Notes: a model not told the origin generated them from the sequence alone. 64,000 nt of DNA from Hydrogenophaga sp. (GCF_030373245.1 NZ_JAUCZF010000002.1:1-64000), one strand, 5' to 3'; shown: positions 40,288-50,252, numbered from the stretch's first letter. Numbers and translations are program-made.

Positions 40288-42362
40288 ACGCCCTGATGCC
40301 CCTGCAACAATGGTTCCAGCGCAATGCCGCCTGGGCTGGCGGCCTGGCCGCGCCCATGCTGGTGATCACCGTGCTCTCGATGATGGTGCTGCCGCTGGCG
40401 CCCTGGGTGCTCGACACGTTTTTCACCCTCAACATTGCACTGGCTCTGGTGGTGATGATGGTGGCGGCTTACATGAAACGGCCGCTGGACTTCTCGGTCT
40501 TTCCCACCGTGCTGCTGCTCACCACGCTGCTGCGGCTCTCGCTCAACGTGGCCTCCACCCGCGTCGTGCTGCTCGAAGGTCATACCGGACCGGGTGCCGC
40601 CGGCGCGGTGATCGAGGCCTTTGGCAGCTTCCTGATCGGCGGCAACTTCGCAGTCGGTTTCATCGTGTTCGCCATCCTGGTGGTGATCAACTTCGTGGTG
40701 ATCACCAAGGGCTCAGAGCGCATCGCCGAGGTCTCGGCGCGCTTCACCCTGGACGCCATGCCGGGCAAGCAGATGGCGATCGATGCCGACCTCAACGCCG
40801 GGCTGATCGACGAAAAGGAAGCCAAGCGCCGCCGCGCCGAGGTTGGCGAAGAGGCCGAATTCTTCGGCTCCATGGATGGCGCCTCCAAGTTTGTGCGCGG
40901 CGACGCCATCGCCGGCATTCTCATCCTCATCATCAACATCATCGGTGGCTTTGCCATCGGCATGATGCAGCACGGTCTGTCGGCCGGGCAGGCCGCTGAC
41001 AGCTACATCCTGCTGGCGGTCGGCGATGCGCTGGTGGCCCAGATCCCGGGCCTGCTGGTTTCGGTAGCCGCTGCCATGGTGGTCTCGCGCGTGGGCAAGG
41101 ATGCCGATCTGGGCGCCCAGGTGATGAGCCAGATGTTCCTCTCCAGCAAGGTGCTGGGCATCGCCGCCGCCGTGCTGTTTCTGCTGGGCATCGTGCCAGG
41201 CATGCCGCACACGGTGTTCCTCACCTTTGCCGCGCTCATGGGCGGGCTGTGCTGGTGGCGCCTGGGCCAGGAGAACGCACCCGTGATCGAGCCTGAGGCG
41301 CCGGTGGCGGCCAGCGACGGCGAGGCCACCTGGGACGATCTGCAGCCGGTCGACCTGCTCGGTCTGGAACTGGGTTATCGGCTGATCGCCATGGTCGACA
41401 AGGACCGTCAGGGTGATCTCCTCACGCGCATCAAAGGCGTGCGCAAGAAGTTCGCGCAAGAAGTGGGTTTCCTGCCGCCGGCGGTGCATGTGCGAGACAA
41501 CCTGGAGCTGCGCCCCAGCGGCTACCGCATCACGCTGCGCGGCGTGGTGGTGGGCGAGGGCGAGGTCTTCCCCGGCATGTTCCTGGCCATCGACCCAAGC
41601 GGCATCGGCACCCCCCTGATCGGTACGCCCACCACCGACCCTGCATTTGGTCTGCCGGCGCACTGGATCGAAGACAAGCAACGGGAAAGCGCGCAAATGG
41701 CCGGTTTCACCGTGGTTGATTCCGAGACCGTGCTGGCGACCCATCTTTCACACTTGATGCAAGTCCAGGCAGCGCGCTTGCTGAGCCGGACGGAGACCCA
41801 GGATCTGGTCGAACACGTGACCCGCCTGGCCCCCAAGCTGATCGAAGAAGTCGTGCCCAAGATGATTTCCATCGCCGTGTTCCAGAAGGTGCTGCAGTTG
41901 CTGCTGGAAGAGTCGGTGCATGTGCGCGACATCCGCACCATCATCGAGGCAATCGCCGAACACGCCACGGCCACCACCGAACCGGTCGAACTGGCCCGCC
42001 GCGTGCGCATGGCGCTGGCCCCTGCCATCGTGCAGCAGATTTATGGCCCGGTCAAAGAGCTGGAAGTGATTGCCATCGAGCCCGGCCTGGAGCGGCTGCT
42101 GATGCAGGCGCTGACCGGCAACGGCAACGGCGCGCTCGACCCAGGTGTGGCCGAAATGCTCAGCAAGTCCGCCACCGACATCGCCAACCGCCAAGAGGAA
42201 AAGGGTGTACCTGCCTGCCTGCTGGTGCCTGACGCGATCCGCAACGCCATGGCGCGCCTTTTGCGCCGTGCCGCACCCCGCCTCCAGGTCCTCGCGCACA
42301 GCGAGATTCCTGAAACCCACCTGATCCGCATTGGCCCCATCCTCGGAGAACTTGCAGCATGA
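40284..42362 (+). CDS. flhA: Flagellar biosynthesis protein FlhA
   Basis: FHIPEP-type: LRLSLNVASTRVVL; RFTLDAMPGKQMAIDADLNAGLIDEKEAKRRR. Confidence 0.98.
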   Translation: MNALMPLQQWFQRNAAWAGGLAAPMLVITVLSMMVLPLAPWVLDTFFTLNIALALVVMMVAAYMKRPLDFSVFPTVLLLTTLLRLSLNVASTRVVLLEGHTGPGAAGAVIEAFGSFLIGGNFAVGFIVFAILVVINFVVITKGSERIAEVSARFTLDAMPGKQMAIDADLNAGLIDEKEAKRRRAEVGEEAEFFGSMDGASKFVRGDAIAGILILIINIIGGFAIGMMQHGLSAGQAADSYILLAVGDALVAQIPGLLVSVAAAMVVSRVGKDADLGAQVMSQMFLSSKVLGIAAAVLFLLGIVPGMPHTVFLTFAALMGGLCWWRLGQENAPVIEPEAPVAASDGEATWDDLQPVDLLGLELGYRLIAMVDKDRQGDLLTRIKGVRKKFAQEVGFLPPAVHVRDNLELRPSGYRITLRGVVVGEGEVFPGMFLAIDPSGIGTPLIGTPTTDPAFGLPAHWIEDKQRESAQMAGFTVVDSETVLATHLSHLMQVQAARLLSRTETQDLVEHVTRLAPKLIEEVVPKMISIAVFQKVLQLLLEESVHVRDIRTIIEAIAEHATATTEPVELARRVRMALAPAIVQQIYGPVKELEVIAIEPGLERLLMQALTGNGNGALDPGVAEMLSKSATDIANRQEEKGVPACLLVPDAIRNAMARLLRRAAPRLQVLAHSEIPETHLIRIGPILGELAA

Positions 42363-43849
42363 ACATCCAGCGATTCACAGCGCCGACCTCGCGCGAGGCC
42401 ATGGCCAAGGCCCGCAACACCTTTGGCGACAGCGCCGTCATCCTGTCGACCCGATCGACCCCAGACGGCTTCGAGGTCATGGCCGCGGCCGAAGAGAGCC
42501 TGGCCAACCTGGCCACCAGTGCGCCTCCAACAGGTCGAGCGCCTCAAGCCATTCGCACCCGGCCGGCGGCGCCCACCAGCAGCTCGGATGCAGCTGCCGA
42601 TTCGGTGGAAGCCGACACCGAAGCGCTGGCGATGAGCACGCTGTCGTTCCAGGAGTACGTGCGTGAGCGCATGCTGCGCAAGCGCCGGGGCGAGGCCAGC
42701 GAGGACACTGCACAGGCCGAGCTGCCCGGGCCTGCGGCTGCGGCCGCCCGCGGCGCCGAACCCATCCAGGTGCCAGTAAAGCGTGTCAACGCGCCGGCCG
42801 CTCGCATGATCTCCCCGATGCCAGCGCCCATCCGCACTCGCGCCGTGGTCAATCCGAGCTGGGAAGACTCGAAGCCATCACAACCCGAGCGAAGCAACAC
42901 CAACCAACAGGTGGCGGTGGAGCTGTCGGCGCTCAAGGAGATGATCGAAGAACGCTTCAACACCCTCGCCTGGCTGGGTTCTTCCAAGCAGAACCCGATC
43001 CAGTCGCAGCTGATGCTGAAGATGATCCGGGCCGGTTTTTCGCCCAGCATTTCGCGCGCCGTGCTCGAGCGCGTGCCGGCCGACAGCGGCGCGCCCGAAG
43101 CCATGCGTTGGCTGATGGATGTGATCACCCGCAACCTCAAGGTGGCCGCGCCGGGTTCGGGTCTGGTCGACGAGGGCGGCGTGATTGCGCTGATCGGCGC
43201 CACCGGTGTCGGCAAGACCACCAGCGCCGCCAAGCTGGCCGCGCAGTGTGTGCAACAGTTTGGCGCTGGCAGCGTAGGCCTGATCACCCTCGACACCTAC
43301 CGCGTTTCGGGCTACGAGCAGCTGCGCGCGTATGGCCGCATGCTGGGCGTCGTGGCGCACCAGGCGCACGACCGCGCCGCGCTCAAGGACCTGCTCAGCC
43401 TGCTGGCCAACAAGCGCATGGTGATCATCGACACCGCTGGCCTGGGCCAGCGCGACCAGCGTATCCAGGACATGCTGGACGTGCTGGACGTGCCCAAGGT
43501 GAAGAAGGTGCTGGTGGTCAACGCCGGCGCACATGGCGACACGCTGGACGATGTGTTCGCGGCGTTCAAGGCCTCTTCGCTGCATGGCGTGGTGCTGTCC
43601 AAGGTGGACGAGGCGGTCAAGCTGGGTCCGGCGCTGGACGCGCTGATGCGCCACCAGGTGATGCTGCGGGGCGTGGCCAACGGCCAGCGTGTGCCCGAGG
43701 ACTGGCAGCACGGCGACGCAAGTGCGCTGGTGCGCTTGTCCATGGGCACCGAAGGCAAGTCGGCCTACGACCCACTCTCGACCGACATGGGCTTCTATTT
43801 CTCCCAGGCCTCCACCCGCGGCATCGACCTGGGGACCTCGCATGTTTGA
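42359..43849 (+). CDS. flhF: Flagellar SRP-like GTPase FlhF
   Basis: IALIGATGVGKTTSAAKLAAQC; VGLITLDTYRVSGYEQL; MVIIDTAGLGQRD. Confidence 0.96.
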   Translation: MNIQRFTAPTSREAMAKARNTFGDSAVILSTRSTPDGFEVMAAAEESLANLATSAPPTGRAPQAIRTRPAAPTSSSDAAADSVEADTEALAMSTLSFQEYVRERMLRKRRGEASEDTAQAELPGPAAAAARGAEPIQVPVKRVNAPAARMISPMPAPIRTRAVVNPSWEDSKPSQPERSNTNQQVAVELSALKEMIEERFNTLAWLGSSKQNPIQSQLMLKMIRAGFSPSISRAVLERVPADSGAPEAMRWLMDVITRNLKVAAPGSGLVDEGGVIALIGATGVGKTTSAAKLAAQCVQQFGAGSVGLITLDTYRVSGYEQLRAYGRMLGVVAHQAHDRAALKDLLSLLANKRMVIIDTAGLGQRDQRIQDMLDVLDVPKVKKVLVVNAGAHGDTLDDVFAAFKASSLHGVVLSKVDEAVKLGPALDALMRHQVMLRGVANGQRVPEDWQHGDASALVRLSMGTEGKSAYDPLSTDMGFYFSQASTRGIDLGTSHV

Positions 43850-44642
43850 AATCGGATTCGATCAGGCAGCGGGCTTGCGGACCACGTCCCCGCCCGCGAC
43901 CGGTATCCATGTGATGCCGGTGGTCAGTCTGAATCGACCTGCGCTGGCCTACGAGCTGCTGTGCACGCTCGCCGCCCAGCTGACGGCCCTGCGCCAGTCG
44001 GTGGTGATCATTGACGGCAGCGCGGCCGAACAGCCTGGTCGCTGGCCACAGCCCGGCGCTCACCTGGGTTTGCTGCAGGCACTGCAAAACCCCGACATCG
44101 ACGGCCTGGAACAGGCGCCGCTGGGCGCTGAGTGGCTGGTGATGCCGGGCGCGCTGGGTTTGCAGGCCCTGACCCAGACCGCTCGGCTGGCGGGTCCGGC
44201 TGTCGCCTTGTCTCGGCTGGCCGCGCCGTTTTCGCCTGGCGTCTGCGTGCTGGTGTTTGCATCCGCCGCACTGCAGGCGGAACTCTTTGGTGGCCTGGGT
44301 GCTCGCGCCCTTGTGCCGGTGCTCGATCGCACCCAGACCACGCTCGACGCCTATGGCGCGGTCAAGCAGCTCCTGCACGCGGATGTGATTCCGGTGCTCG
44401 CGCCGTGGACCGATGGCATGAGCCCGCCTGCCGTGCCCCTACAGCAAGTGGTGGACACGGTCACCGATTGCGCCCAGCGCCACCTTGGTGTGGCCGTGGA
44501 CACCTGGCCTCAGGCCACCTGGGCTCAGCGCACCCAGCTCTGCGCCCTGTCGGCCGGAGCAACAGGCCACAGCGGTGCAGTGGCCTACCGACAGTCCAGC
44601 ACGGCGCCCCACCGCCGCGCTGCCGCCCCGCTTTGGAGTTGA
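43842..44642 (+). CDS. FlhG/MinD-position protein, apparently lacking the Walker A P-loop
   Basis: Between flhF and fliA with overlapping starts/stops; LRQSVVIIDGS resembles MinD-like VLLIDAD but no KGGxGKT. Confidence 0.6.
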   Translation: MFEIGFDQAAGLRTTSPPATGIHVMPVVSLNRPALAYELLCTLAAQLTALRQSVVIIDGSAAEQPGRWPQPGAHLGLLQALQNPDIDGLEQAPLGAEWLVMPGALGLQALTQTARLAGPAVALSRLAAPFSPGVCVLVFASAALQAELFGGLGARALVPVLDRTQTTLDAYGAVKQLLHADVIPVLAPWTDGMSPPAVPLQQVVDTVTDCAQRHLGVAVDTWPQATWAQRTQLCALSAGATGHSGAVAYRQSSTAPHRRAAAPLWS

Positions 44643-45364
44643 TGACGATGTACACCGCCAAAGGCACCTTGAACCGGGATGACCAGTTGCGCCAATACAC
44701 CCCGCTGGTGCGCCGGCTGGCCCACCACATGATCGCCAAGTTGCCGCCCAGCGTCGAGATCGACGATCTGATCCAGGTCGGCATGATCGGCTTGACCGAG
44801 GCCATATCGCGCTTCGAACCCTCGCAAGGCGTGCAGTTCGAAACGTTTGCCAGCCAGCGCATTCGCGGCGCCATGATCGACGAACTGCGTGAAGGCGACT
44901 GGATGTCGCGCGGTTCTCGCAAGAGCCAGAAAGACATCGAAAAGGCGGTGCACACACTGCAGCAAAAGCTGCACCGAGCGCCCAAGGAGTCCGAGATTGC
45001 CGCCGAGCTTGGCCTGGCACTGACCGATTACCAGCAGCTGCTGGGCAAGGTGCGTGGTACCCAGCTGGTGTACCTGGAGGACATCAGTGGCCATGGCGAC
45101 GATGAAGACAGCTTTCTCGACCGCAACATGGGCGAAACCGACGCTGAGCCTTCGGCCGTGTTGCAGGACCATCGCATGCGCACCGCCCTGGTGGCGGCGA
45201 TCAAGCTGCTGCCCGAGCGCGAACAGCAGATCATGAGCATGTACTACGAACACGACATGAACCTGAAGGAGATCGCAGCCGTGCTCGGCGTGACCGAATC
45301 GCGCATCTGCCAGCTCCATAGCCAGTCCATCGCCCGCCTGAGAACCCGATTGCGCGAGCACTGA
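44642..45364 (+). CDS. fliA: RNA polymerase sigma-28 factor FliA
   Basis: LVRRLAHHMIAKLPPSVEIDDLIQVGMIGLTEAISRFEPSQGVQFETFASQRIRGAMIDELRE; C-terminal HTH. Confidence 0.97.
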   Translation: MTMYTAKGTLNRDDQLRQYTPLVRRLAHHMIAKLPPSVEIDDLIQVGMIGLTEAISRFEPSQGVQFETFASQRIRGAMIDELREGDWMSRGSRKSQKDIEKAVHTLQQKLHRAPKESEIAAELGLALTDYQQLLGKVRGTQLVYLEDISGHGDDEDSFLDRNMGETDAEPSAVLQDHRMRTALVAAIKLLPEREQQIMSMYYEHDMNLKEIAAVLGVTESRICQLHSQSIARLRTRLREH

Positions 45365-45371
45365 GAACACC

Positions 45372-47372
45372 ATGACACCACCCACCGCCGCTGCCCAGAC
45401 CGCCGCCCGCCGCAAGCCCGGTGATCCTGCGCAACAGCGTGAAGCCTGGTTTGAGCAGGCCAGCGAAGCCGCCTACCGCGCCGTGCTGGCCATCACCCAG
45501 AATCAGGAGACGGTCGCGCGCCGCGCAATCGATGAACTGCGTTTCCTGAAAAGTCTGATCAACACCGGAGAGCCGCACCAGGCCGGTCCGCAGGAGCTGG
45601 TGAACGTTGCGCCGGTCTCGCTGCAGCGCATGCGCCTGGCCTTCGAGGCCATCCGGGACTCTGATGCAGTGATCCGTGCCTGGGTGCAGCAGAACTTGGC
45701 GGAACAGGCCCTACCGCTGCCGGACGTTCTGGTCTGGCAACGCCGCATCGACCATGCACTGCCCGAGCTCTGGAATTTTGAGAGCGACTTGTTGCTGTTG
45801 CGTGGCAGCCCGCCCGCCGAGTTGCTGGACGCCTTGCGCCAGCGGGGTCAGCGCCGCCTGCTGGTGCTGCTACCTGAACCCGCGCTGGAGACGGTCGCGC
45901 TGCAGCCGACATCCGAACAGTGCGTGAGCCATGATGGCGCCGTGCTGGCCGCCTTTGTCTCCACCCTGAACCGACCCTATCCCAAAACCCTCGCCTGCTT
46001 GCAGGTGCAGGCCGCTCCCGAGGCCTCAGACAGCGAATCGGCACAGGCCGAGGTGGAACAGCGTATCCACAAAGCGGTGATGAACAACTGGATGGACCAC
46101 AACACCCGGCGGCACTTTGCTCAGTGCTGGGTGCAGCAGGGCGTGGCCAACATACCGGCCATCGCACACCACGCCAACCTGCATGCCCTCGATGCCTGCT
46201 TTCGCGGCCGCCCCGCGATCCTGATTGCACCCGGTCCTTCGCTGGACAAAAACATCGAGCAGCTCCGTCAGGCGCAGGACAAAGCGGTGCTGATCGCACC
46301 CTTGCAGTCGCTTCGCCGCTTGTACAAGGCGGGCATCCGGCCTGACTTTGTGACGGTGCTGGACGCCACCGATCTCACCACCGATCCGTTTGATTTTTTC
46401 AATGACGTGCCCGATGACTTTCTCACCACGCTGGTGGTGGCGGTCAACTGCCACCCCAACGTGATCCGCCGCTTTGAGCGCGTGTATTTTTTCTCGGGTG
46501 GCGGCCCGCTGGATCGCTGGGTGCAAGAAATCGTGCCCGAACCGCTGGTCAACCTGGAGGCTGCTTCCGTGGCACTCAGTGGTCTGCTGCTTGCTCAGCA
46601 ATGGGGTTGCAACCCGATCGTGCTGGTCGGTCACGATCTGGCGCTGGCAGGCAGTCGCCGATACGCCGAAGACGCCCAGCTCAACAACCTGAATGCGCCA
46701 CAGCTCTTGACCCTGCCCGGCTACTTCGGTGGCACGGTGCAATCCCCTTCAGACTACTTCCTGTTTCACAACCAGTTTGAGCAGATCGCCGCCCACATCG
46801 CCAACGTCAGCCCGCAGACACGTTTGTACAACTGCACCGAAGGTGGCGCTTTCGTGAAGGGCTTTGAGCACGAGCCACTGCAGCGCGTGCTCGATGACCA
46901 CGTGGTCGGGCTGTCGCTTTCGCCCGCGACTGACCGTGTGGCTGGTGCTCAGGCGCCCAACCCCGGACGCCTCGACGTGGCCAGGACGCGCCTGCAGCGA
47001 ACTTTGGAGACCCTGGACGATCTGCAGCGGCAGGTCCGGCAACTTCAGCGCCTGAGCCAGCAGCCTCGCCCCAAGGCTGCACTGTTGCGCAGGCTGTCGG
47101 AGCACGAGCAGGTTCTGCGCACCCAGCTCAAGCGGGTGCAGGGTTTCTCGACCGTCTACCAGGACGCCATCGACCAGGCGGTGCAATCGGCGACGAAAGC
47201 CAAGACCTTGCAAGACAACCTGGTCGCGTCCCGCGAGCTGTATCAGGTCATCAGCGACGGCTGCGAGAACTTCCGTCCCCTGGTTTGCGAGGCGCTGGCT
47301 GCACTGGGGTCGCCAGTCCCGCTGACCGCAGTCGAGCCGGTGGCGTCGCAGGACGTCAGCGCTGTGGCCTGA
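45372..47372 (+). CDS. Motility-associated factor (Maf/DUF115) glycosyltransferase-like protein
   Basis: GRPAILIAPGPSLDKNIEQLRQAQDKAVLIAPLQSLRRLYKAGIRPDFVTVLDAT; NPIVLVGHDLALAGSRRY. Confidence 0.88.
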   Translation: MTPPTAAAQTAARRKPGDPAQQREAWFEQASEAAYRAVLAITQNQETVARRAIDELRFLKSLINTGEPHQAGPQELVNVAPVSLQRMRLAFEAIRDSDAVIRAWVQQNLAEQALPLPDVLVWQRRIDHALPELWNFESDLLLLRGSPPAELLDALRQRGQRRLLVLLPEPALETVALQPTSEQCVSHDGAVLAAFVSTLNRPYPKTLACLQVQAAPEASDSESAQAEVEQRIHKAVMNNWMDHNTRRHFAQCWVQQGVANIPAIAHHANLHALDACFRGRPAILIAPGPSLDKNIEQLRQAQDKAVLIAPLQSLRRLYKAGIRPDFVTVLDATDLTTDPFDFFNDVPDDFLTTLVVAVNCHPNVIRRFERVYFFSGGGPLDRWVQEIVPEPLVNLEAASVALSGLLLAQQWGCNPIVLVGHDLALAGSRRYAEDAQLNNLNAPQLLTLPGYFGGTVQSPSDYFLFHNQFEQIAAHIANVSPQTRLYNCTEGGAFVKGFEHEPLQRVLDDHVVGLSLSPATDRVAGAQAPNPGRLDVARTRLQRTLETLDDLQRQVRQLQRLSQQPRPKAALLRRLSEHEQVLRTQLKRVQGFSTVYQDAIDQAVQSATKAKTLQDNLVASRELYQVISDGCENFRPLVCEALAALGSPVPLTAVEPVASQDVSAVA

Positions 47373-47378
47373 ACCCGG

Positions 47379-47786
47379 TCACCGGCCCGGCAAGCGCACG
47401 CTGACCGAGCGGCCGCCGTAGCCGCTCACCTGGTCGCGTGCCTGAACCGTCACCACCTGAACCGTGGGCGCGATCTTCACGCCATGCAGGTCTCGGGTAA
47501 AGGGCTGCTCGTGCTGGTGGTCGTGCCACAGCTTGCGCTCGCTCAGCACCTGGCCGTCTGGTGCGGTGATGCGAAATCCGTCTGCGTAGCGGCGCGGCGT
47601 GTCGTAGGGCGAGGACACCGTGACGTCAAAGTTGAACACCCCGGGGCCAGCCGACCGAACCTGAACCGACAGCACGTCGGGAAACAGGGGCGCCTGGGGC
47701 ACGGCGGCATGCTGGCTCAGCGCCACGGGCAGTGTGAGCACACCCAGCAGGATCAGCCAGGCGGCGCGCAGAGTGGTCGAGAACAT
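47379..47786 (-). CDS. Conserved exported hypothetical protein (Ig-like/beta-rich)
   Basis: Signal peptide; YADGFRITAPDGQVLSERKLWHDHQHEQPFTRDLHGVKI...VTVQARDQVSGYGGRSVSV. Confidence 0.7.
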   Translation of the reverse strand: MFSTTLRAAWLILLGVLTLPVALSQHAAVPQAPLFPDVLSVQVRSAGPGVFNFDVTVSSPYDTPRRYADGFRITAPDGQVLSERKLWHDHQHEQPFTRDLHGVKIAPTVQVVTVQARDQVSGYGGRSVSVRLPGR

Positions 47787-47863
47787 GCTGCCATTGTGAA
47801 CCAGGCAGGGTGCGCACGAGGCGTGTCGAGGGACAGTGCGGACCGGGTCGGACCTCAGCCGTT

Positions 47864-48238
47864 TCAGGCCGAGAGGTAGGCTCGACCTGCACCGCCGGTG
47901 GCGGACACCTGACCAGGCTGGCGGCCATAGGTCGCAGGGGCTTGCTGCGGCAGCAGGCTGTGCACCGCGCGCTGGCTCTGGGCGCTGGCTCGCAGAACGG
48001 CATGGCGCAGCTGGCCGAAGCGCTGGGCAGCGCGCTGCATACCGGCGTGCAACGTGCTGCCGGCCTGGGTGAATTCGCTGGTGCGAGGCGCTTGTTGCAG
48101 CGTGGCTTGTACGCAAGCGCTGGCGAGCCGCACCGCCTCTGCGTCACCTTGAAGCAAAGCCGATTCCAGATCATCAAGCCCTGCTTGCAGCGCGAGCAGC
48201 CAGGGATGGGGCGGCGTGTGAGCGAGGGCAGGGTTCAT
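47864..48238 (-). CDS. Putative flagellar protein FlgN
   Basis: Small helical ORF directly downstream of flgM. Confidence 0.55.
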   Translation of the reverse strand: MNPALAHTPPHPWLLALQAGLDDLESALLQGDAEAVRLASACVQATLQQAPRTSEFTQAGSTLHAGMQRAAQRFGQLRHAVLRASAQSQRAVHSLLPQQAPATYGRQPGQVSATGGAGRAYLSA

Positions 48239-48267
48239 GGTCGAGAGTGCTCAGTGAGGCGAGAGGT

Positions 48268-48618
48268 TCAGCCGCGCGATCCGCCCAGCATCTCGCTGGC
48301 GTTCGACAGCATCTTGTCGGCAATGGCTTCGGCATTGACCTGGAAACTGCCGCTGGCAATCGCCGCTTTCATCGCCTCGACCTTTTCGGTATTGAAGACC
48401 TCGCTGCCACCGCCCGCCTGGCTCGTGCCTGACAACGCTTGGCTGGCCGAGGACGACAGCGTGACGGTGACGCCGGCCTGTGGCTTGGCTGGCGCAGCAG
48501 CGCCCCCGGCGGCCGCAGCGCCCGCGCCTTCGGCACCCACAGCTGGCGTGGCCGCCGCTTTCTGGGGGCCGCCTGCCACGGAACCAATGTAGGAATCCGG
48601 TGAAGAATCGACTTTCAT
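48268..48618 (-). CDS. flgM: Anti-sigma-28 factor FlgM
   Basis: VTLSSSASQAL...FNTEKVEAMKAAIASGSFQVNAEAIADKMLSNASEML. Confidence 0.92.
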   Translation of the reverse strand: MKVDSSPDSYIGSVAGGPQKAAATPAVGAEGAGAAAAGGAAAPAKPQAGVTVTLSSSASQALSGTSQAGGGSEVFNTEKVEAMKAAIASGSFQVNAEAIADKMLSNASEMLGGSRG

Positions 48619-48658
48619 TTCACTCTCCAAACCCCGCAAGTGGGGCGTTGTGGAAAGA

Positions 48659-48686
48659 CTATCGGCGTAAAAGCGGGTCGACTTGA
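48659..48686 (-). promoter_or_regulatory. Candidate sigma-28 promoter of flgM(N)
   Basis: Minus strand TCAAGTCG-N12-GCCGATAG, ~40 nt upstream of flgM start. Confidence 0.5.
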
Positions 48687-48732
48687 GCTCTTTTTTGTCG
48701 AATGTGTCACAGAAGCGGCCGCCATGGTGGGC

Positions 48733-49500
48733 TCACAGCGAGAGCTCGACCGTCTGGCCATCTTTGACCAGGCCGGTGACCACGCGGCCGCCCGGCAGCC
48801 GGACCCTGGTGATTTGCCCGAGCTGGCCCGACGACAGTGCCTGCCCGGTCACCACCACCTGAAAGCCGGCTCCGGTCTGGGTGACCCGGACCTGCGAGCC
48901 CGCGCTGAAGGCCAGTGTCGGGCGCACCATGTTCTGGCGCAGGGCCTGGCCGGGCAGCAGGGTGTAGGCCGCTTGCTGTCCGACCCACATCGCCTGGTTG
49001 GCCAGGATCGAGGCAGGGTGCTCTGCCCAGTCCACATCGGCCATTTCGGCGTCGTCTTGAGTCAGCACGTCGCCGGCGTTGACCGGGCGCCGCAGCACCC
49101 AGGCCGGGCCGAAGGCCTTGACCGTGACCGGCAGGTAGACATTCCAGCGCGTAGGGCCGTCAATGCAGCGCAGACCGATTCGAGCGCGGCCCCAGAGCCG
49201 CGTGTTGGCCGGCAGGTGAGGCTCGACCTGGGCGCAAGGGGCCAAGCGCAGCCGCTGATCCAGCGAGCCCACCACCAACTCGGCCCGCAGCGGTGCATCG
49301 GCCGACTGACCCAGCGAGGCATTCACCGAAGGCTGCAGAAAGTCGCGCGCCACGCGCTCCAGCTCGGCGCTCTCGGCGCTGGGCTGAGCCGCGCGAACCG
49401 ATGCAGTGCCCACCAGACCACCCAGCAAAACCAGGAACAGGCACAGCAGGCGCCATGCAGCGGGCTGGTGTTGCAAACGAAGCGTGGACGGTTGGCGCAT
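48733..49500 (-). CDS. flgA: Flagellar P-ring assembly chaperone FlgA
   Basis: Signal peptide; VYLPVTVKAFGPAWVLRRPVNAGDVLTQDDAEM; LLPGQALRQNMVR; SAF domain. Confidence 0.93.
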   Translation of the reverse strand: MRQPSTLRLQHQPAAWRLLCLFLVLLGGLVGTASVRAAQPSAESAELERVARDFLQPSVNASLGQSADAPLRAELVVGSLDQRLRLAPCAQVEPHLPANTRLWGRARIGLRCIDGPTRWNVYLPVTVKAFGPAWVLRRPVNAGDVLTQDDAEMADVDWAEHPASILANQAMWVGQQAAYTLLPGQALRQNMVRPTLAFSAGSQVRVTQTGAGFQVVVTGQALSSGQLGQITRVRLPGGRVVTGLVKDGQTVELSL

Positions 49501-49759
49501 GGGACTTCTCCTGAATCGGCGGGGCATTTGCCTGGGGTCGGTGGCAGGTGGGCCGGACAAGGCGCACAGACCATGGCGGCAGGTTCTCCATGGTGGCGTC
49601 TGCCGACGACGGCTAAGGCTTGAAAAACATGGCTTTGGGGGGGCTGTTCCCTTCATTGCCAGGGCTCAAGTTTTTCCATACTTGGCTCCAGCCCGGTGAA
49701 ACAAGCGCATTGCGTGTTTGCCTCACCGCCCTCTCAGCACACCGCACAAGGTGATCACC

Positions 49760-50161
49760 ATGCTCGAACAGTTGACCGCCCGCCTGGATTTCCATGCCCA
49801 GTCGCTGCTGCTGCGCTCGCAGCGCCAGCAGGTGATTGCCAGCAACATCGCCAACGCCGATACGCCCGGCTTCGTGGCGCGTGATTTTGATTTCACCCAG
49901 GCACTCAAACAGGCCACCGGTGGCGCTGTTGCTTCGGCGCCCAGCCTGACCAGCGCCGGTCACATGCAGCTGGGCAGCCGCGGCGGCAGCACCGCCAATA
50001 TGGCCTACACGGTACAGACCCAGCCCAGCCAGGACGGGAACTCGGTGGACCTCGATCGCGAGCGCGCGAACTTCGTGGACAACAGCATCCGCTACGAGAC
50101 CACGCTGCGATTCATCAACGGGCATGTGAAGACCATGCTCAGCGCGATCAGCGGGCAATGA
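49760..50161 (+). CDS. flgB: Flagellar basal-body rod protein FlgB
   Basis: LRSQRQQVIASNIANADTPGFVARDFDF. Confidence 0.97.
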   Translation: MLEQLTARLDFHAQSLLLRSQRQQVIASNIANADTPGFVARDFDFTQALKQATGGAVASAPSLTSAGHMQLGSRGGSTANMAYTVQTQPSQDGNSVDLDRERANFVDNSIRYETTLRFINGHVKTMLSAISGQ

Positions 50162-50169
50162 CGGTGAAC

Positions 50170-50252
50170 ACCCACCGCATCGGCTTCGCCGCCACCCCCC
50201 TGGGTGGGGGTCAACACCAGCGGCCTGGCAGAGCCAGTTCCGCGGTGTCTGC
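50170..50252 (+). repeat. Family A hairpin repeat after flgB stop
   Basis: cacccaccgcatcggcttcgccgccacccccctgggtgggggtcaacaccagcggcctggcagagccagttccgcggtgtctg. Confidence 0.75.
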
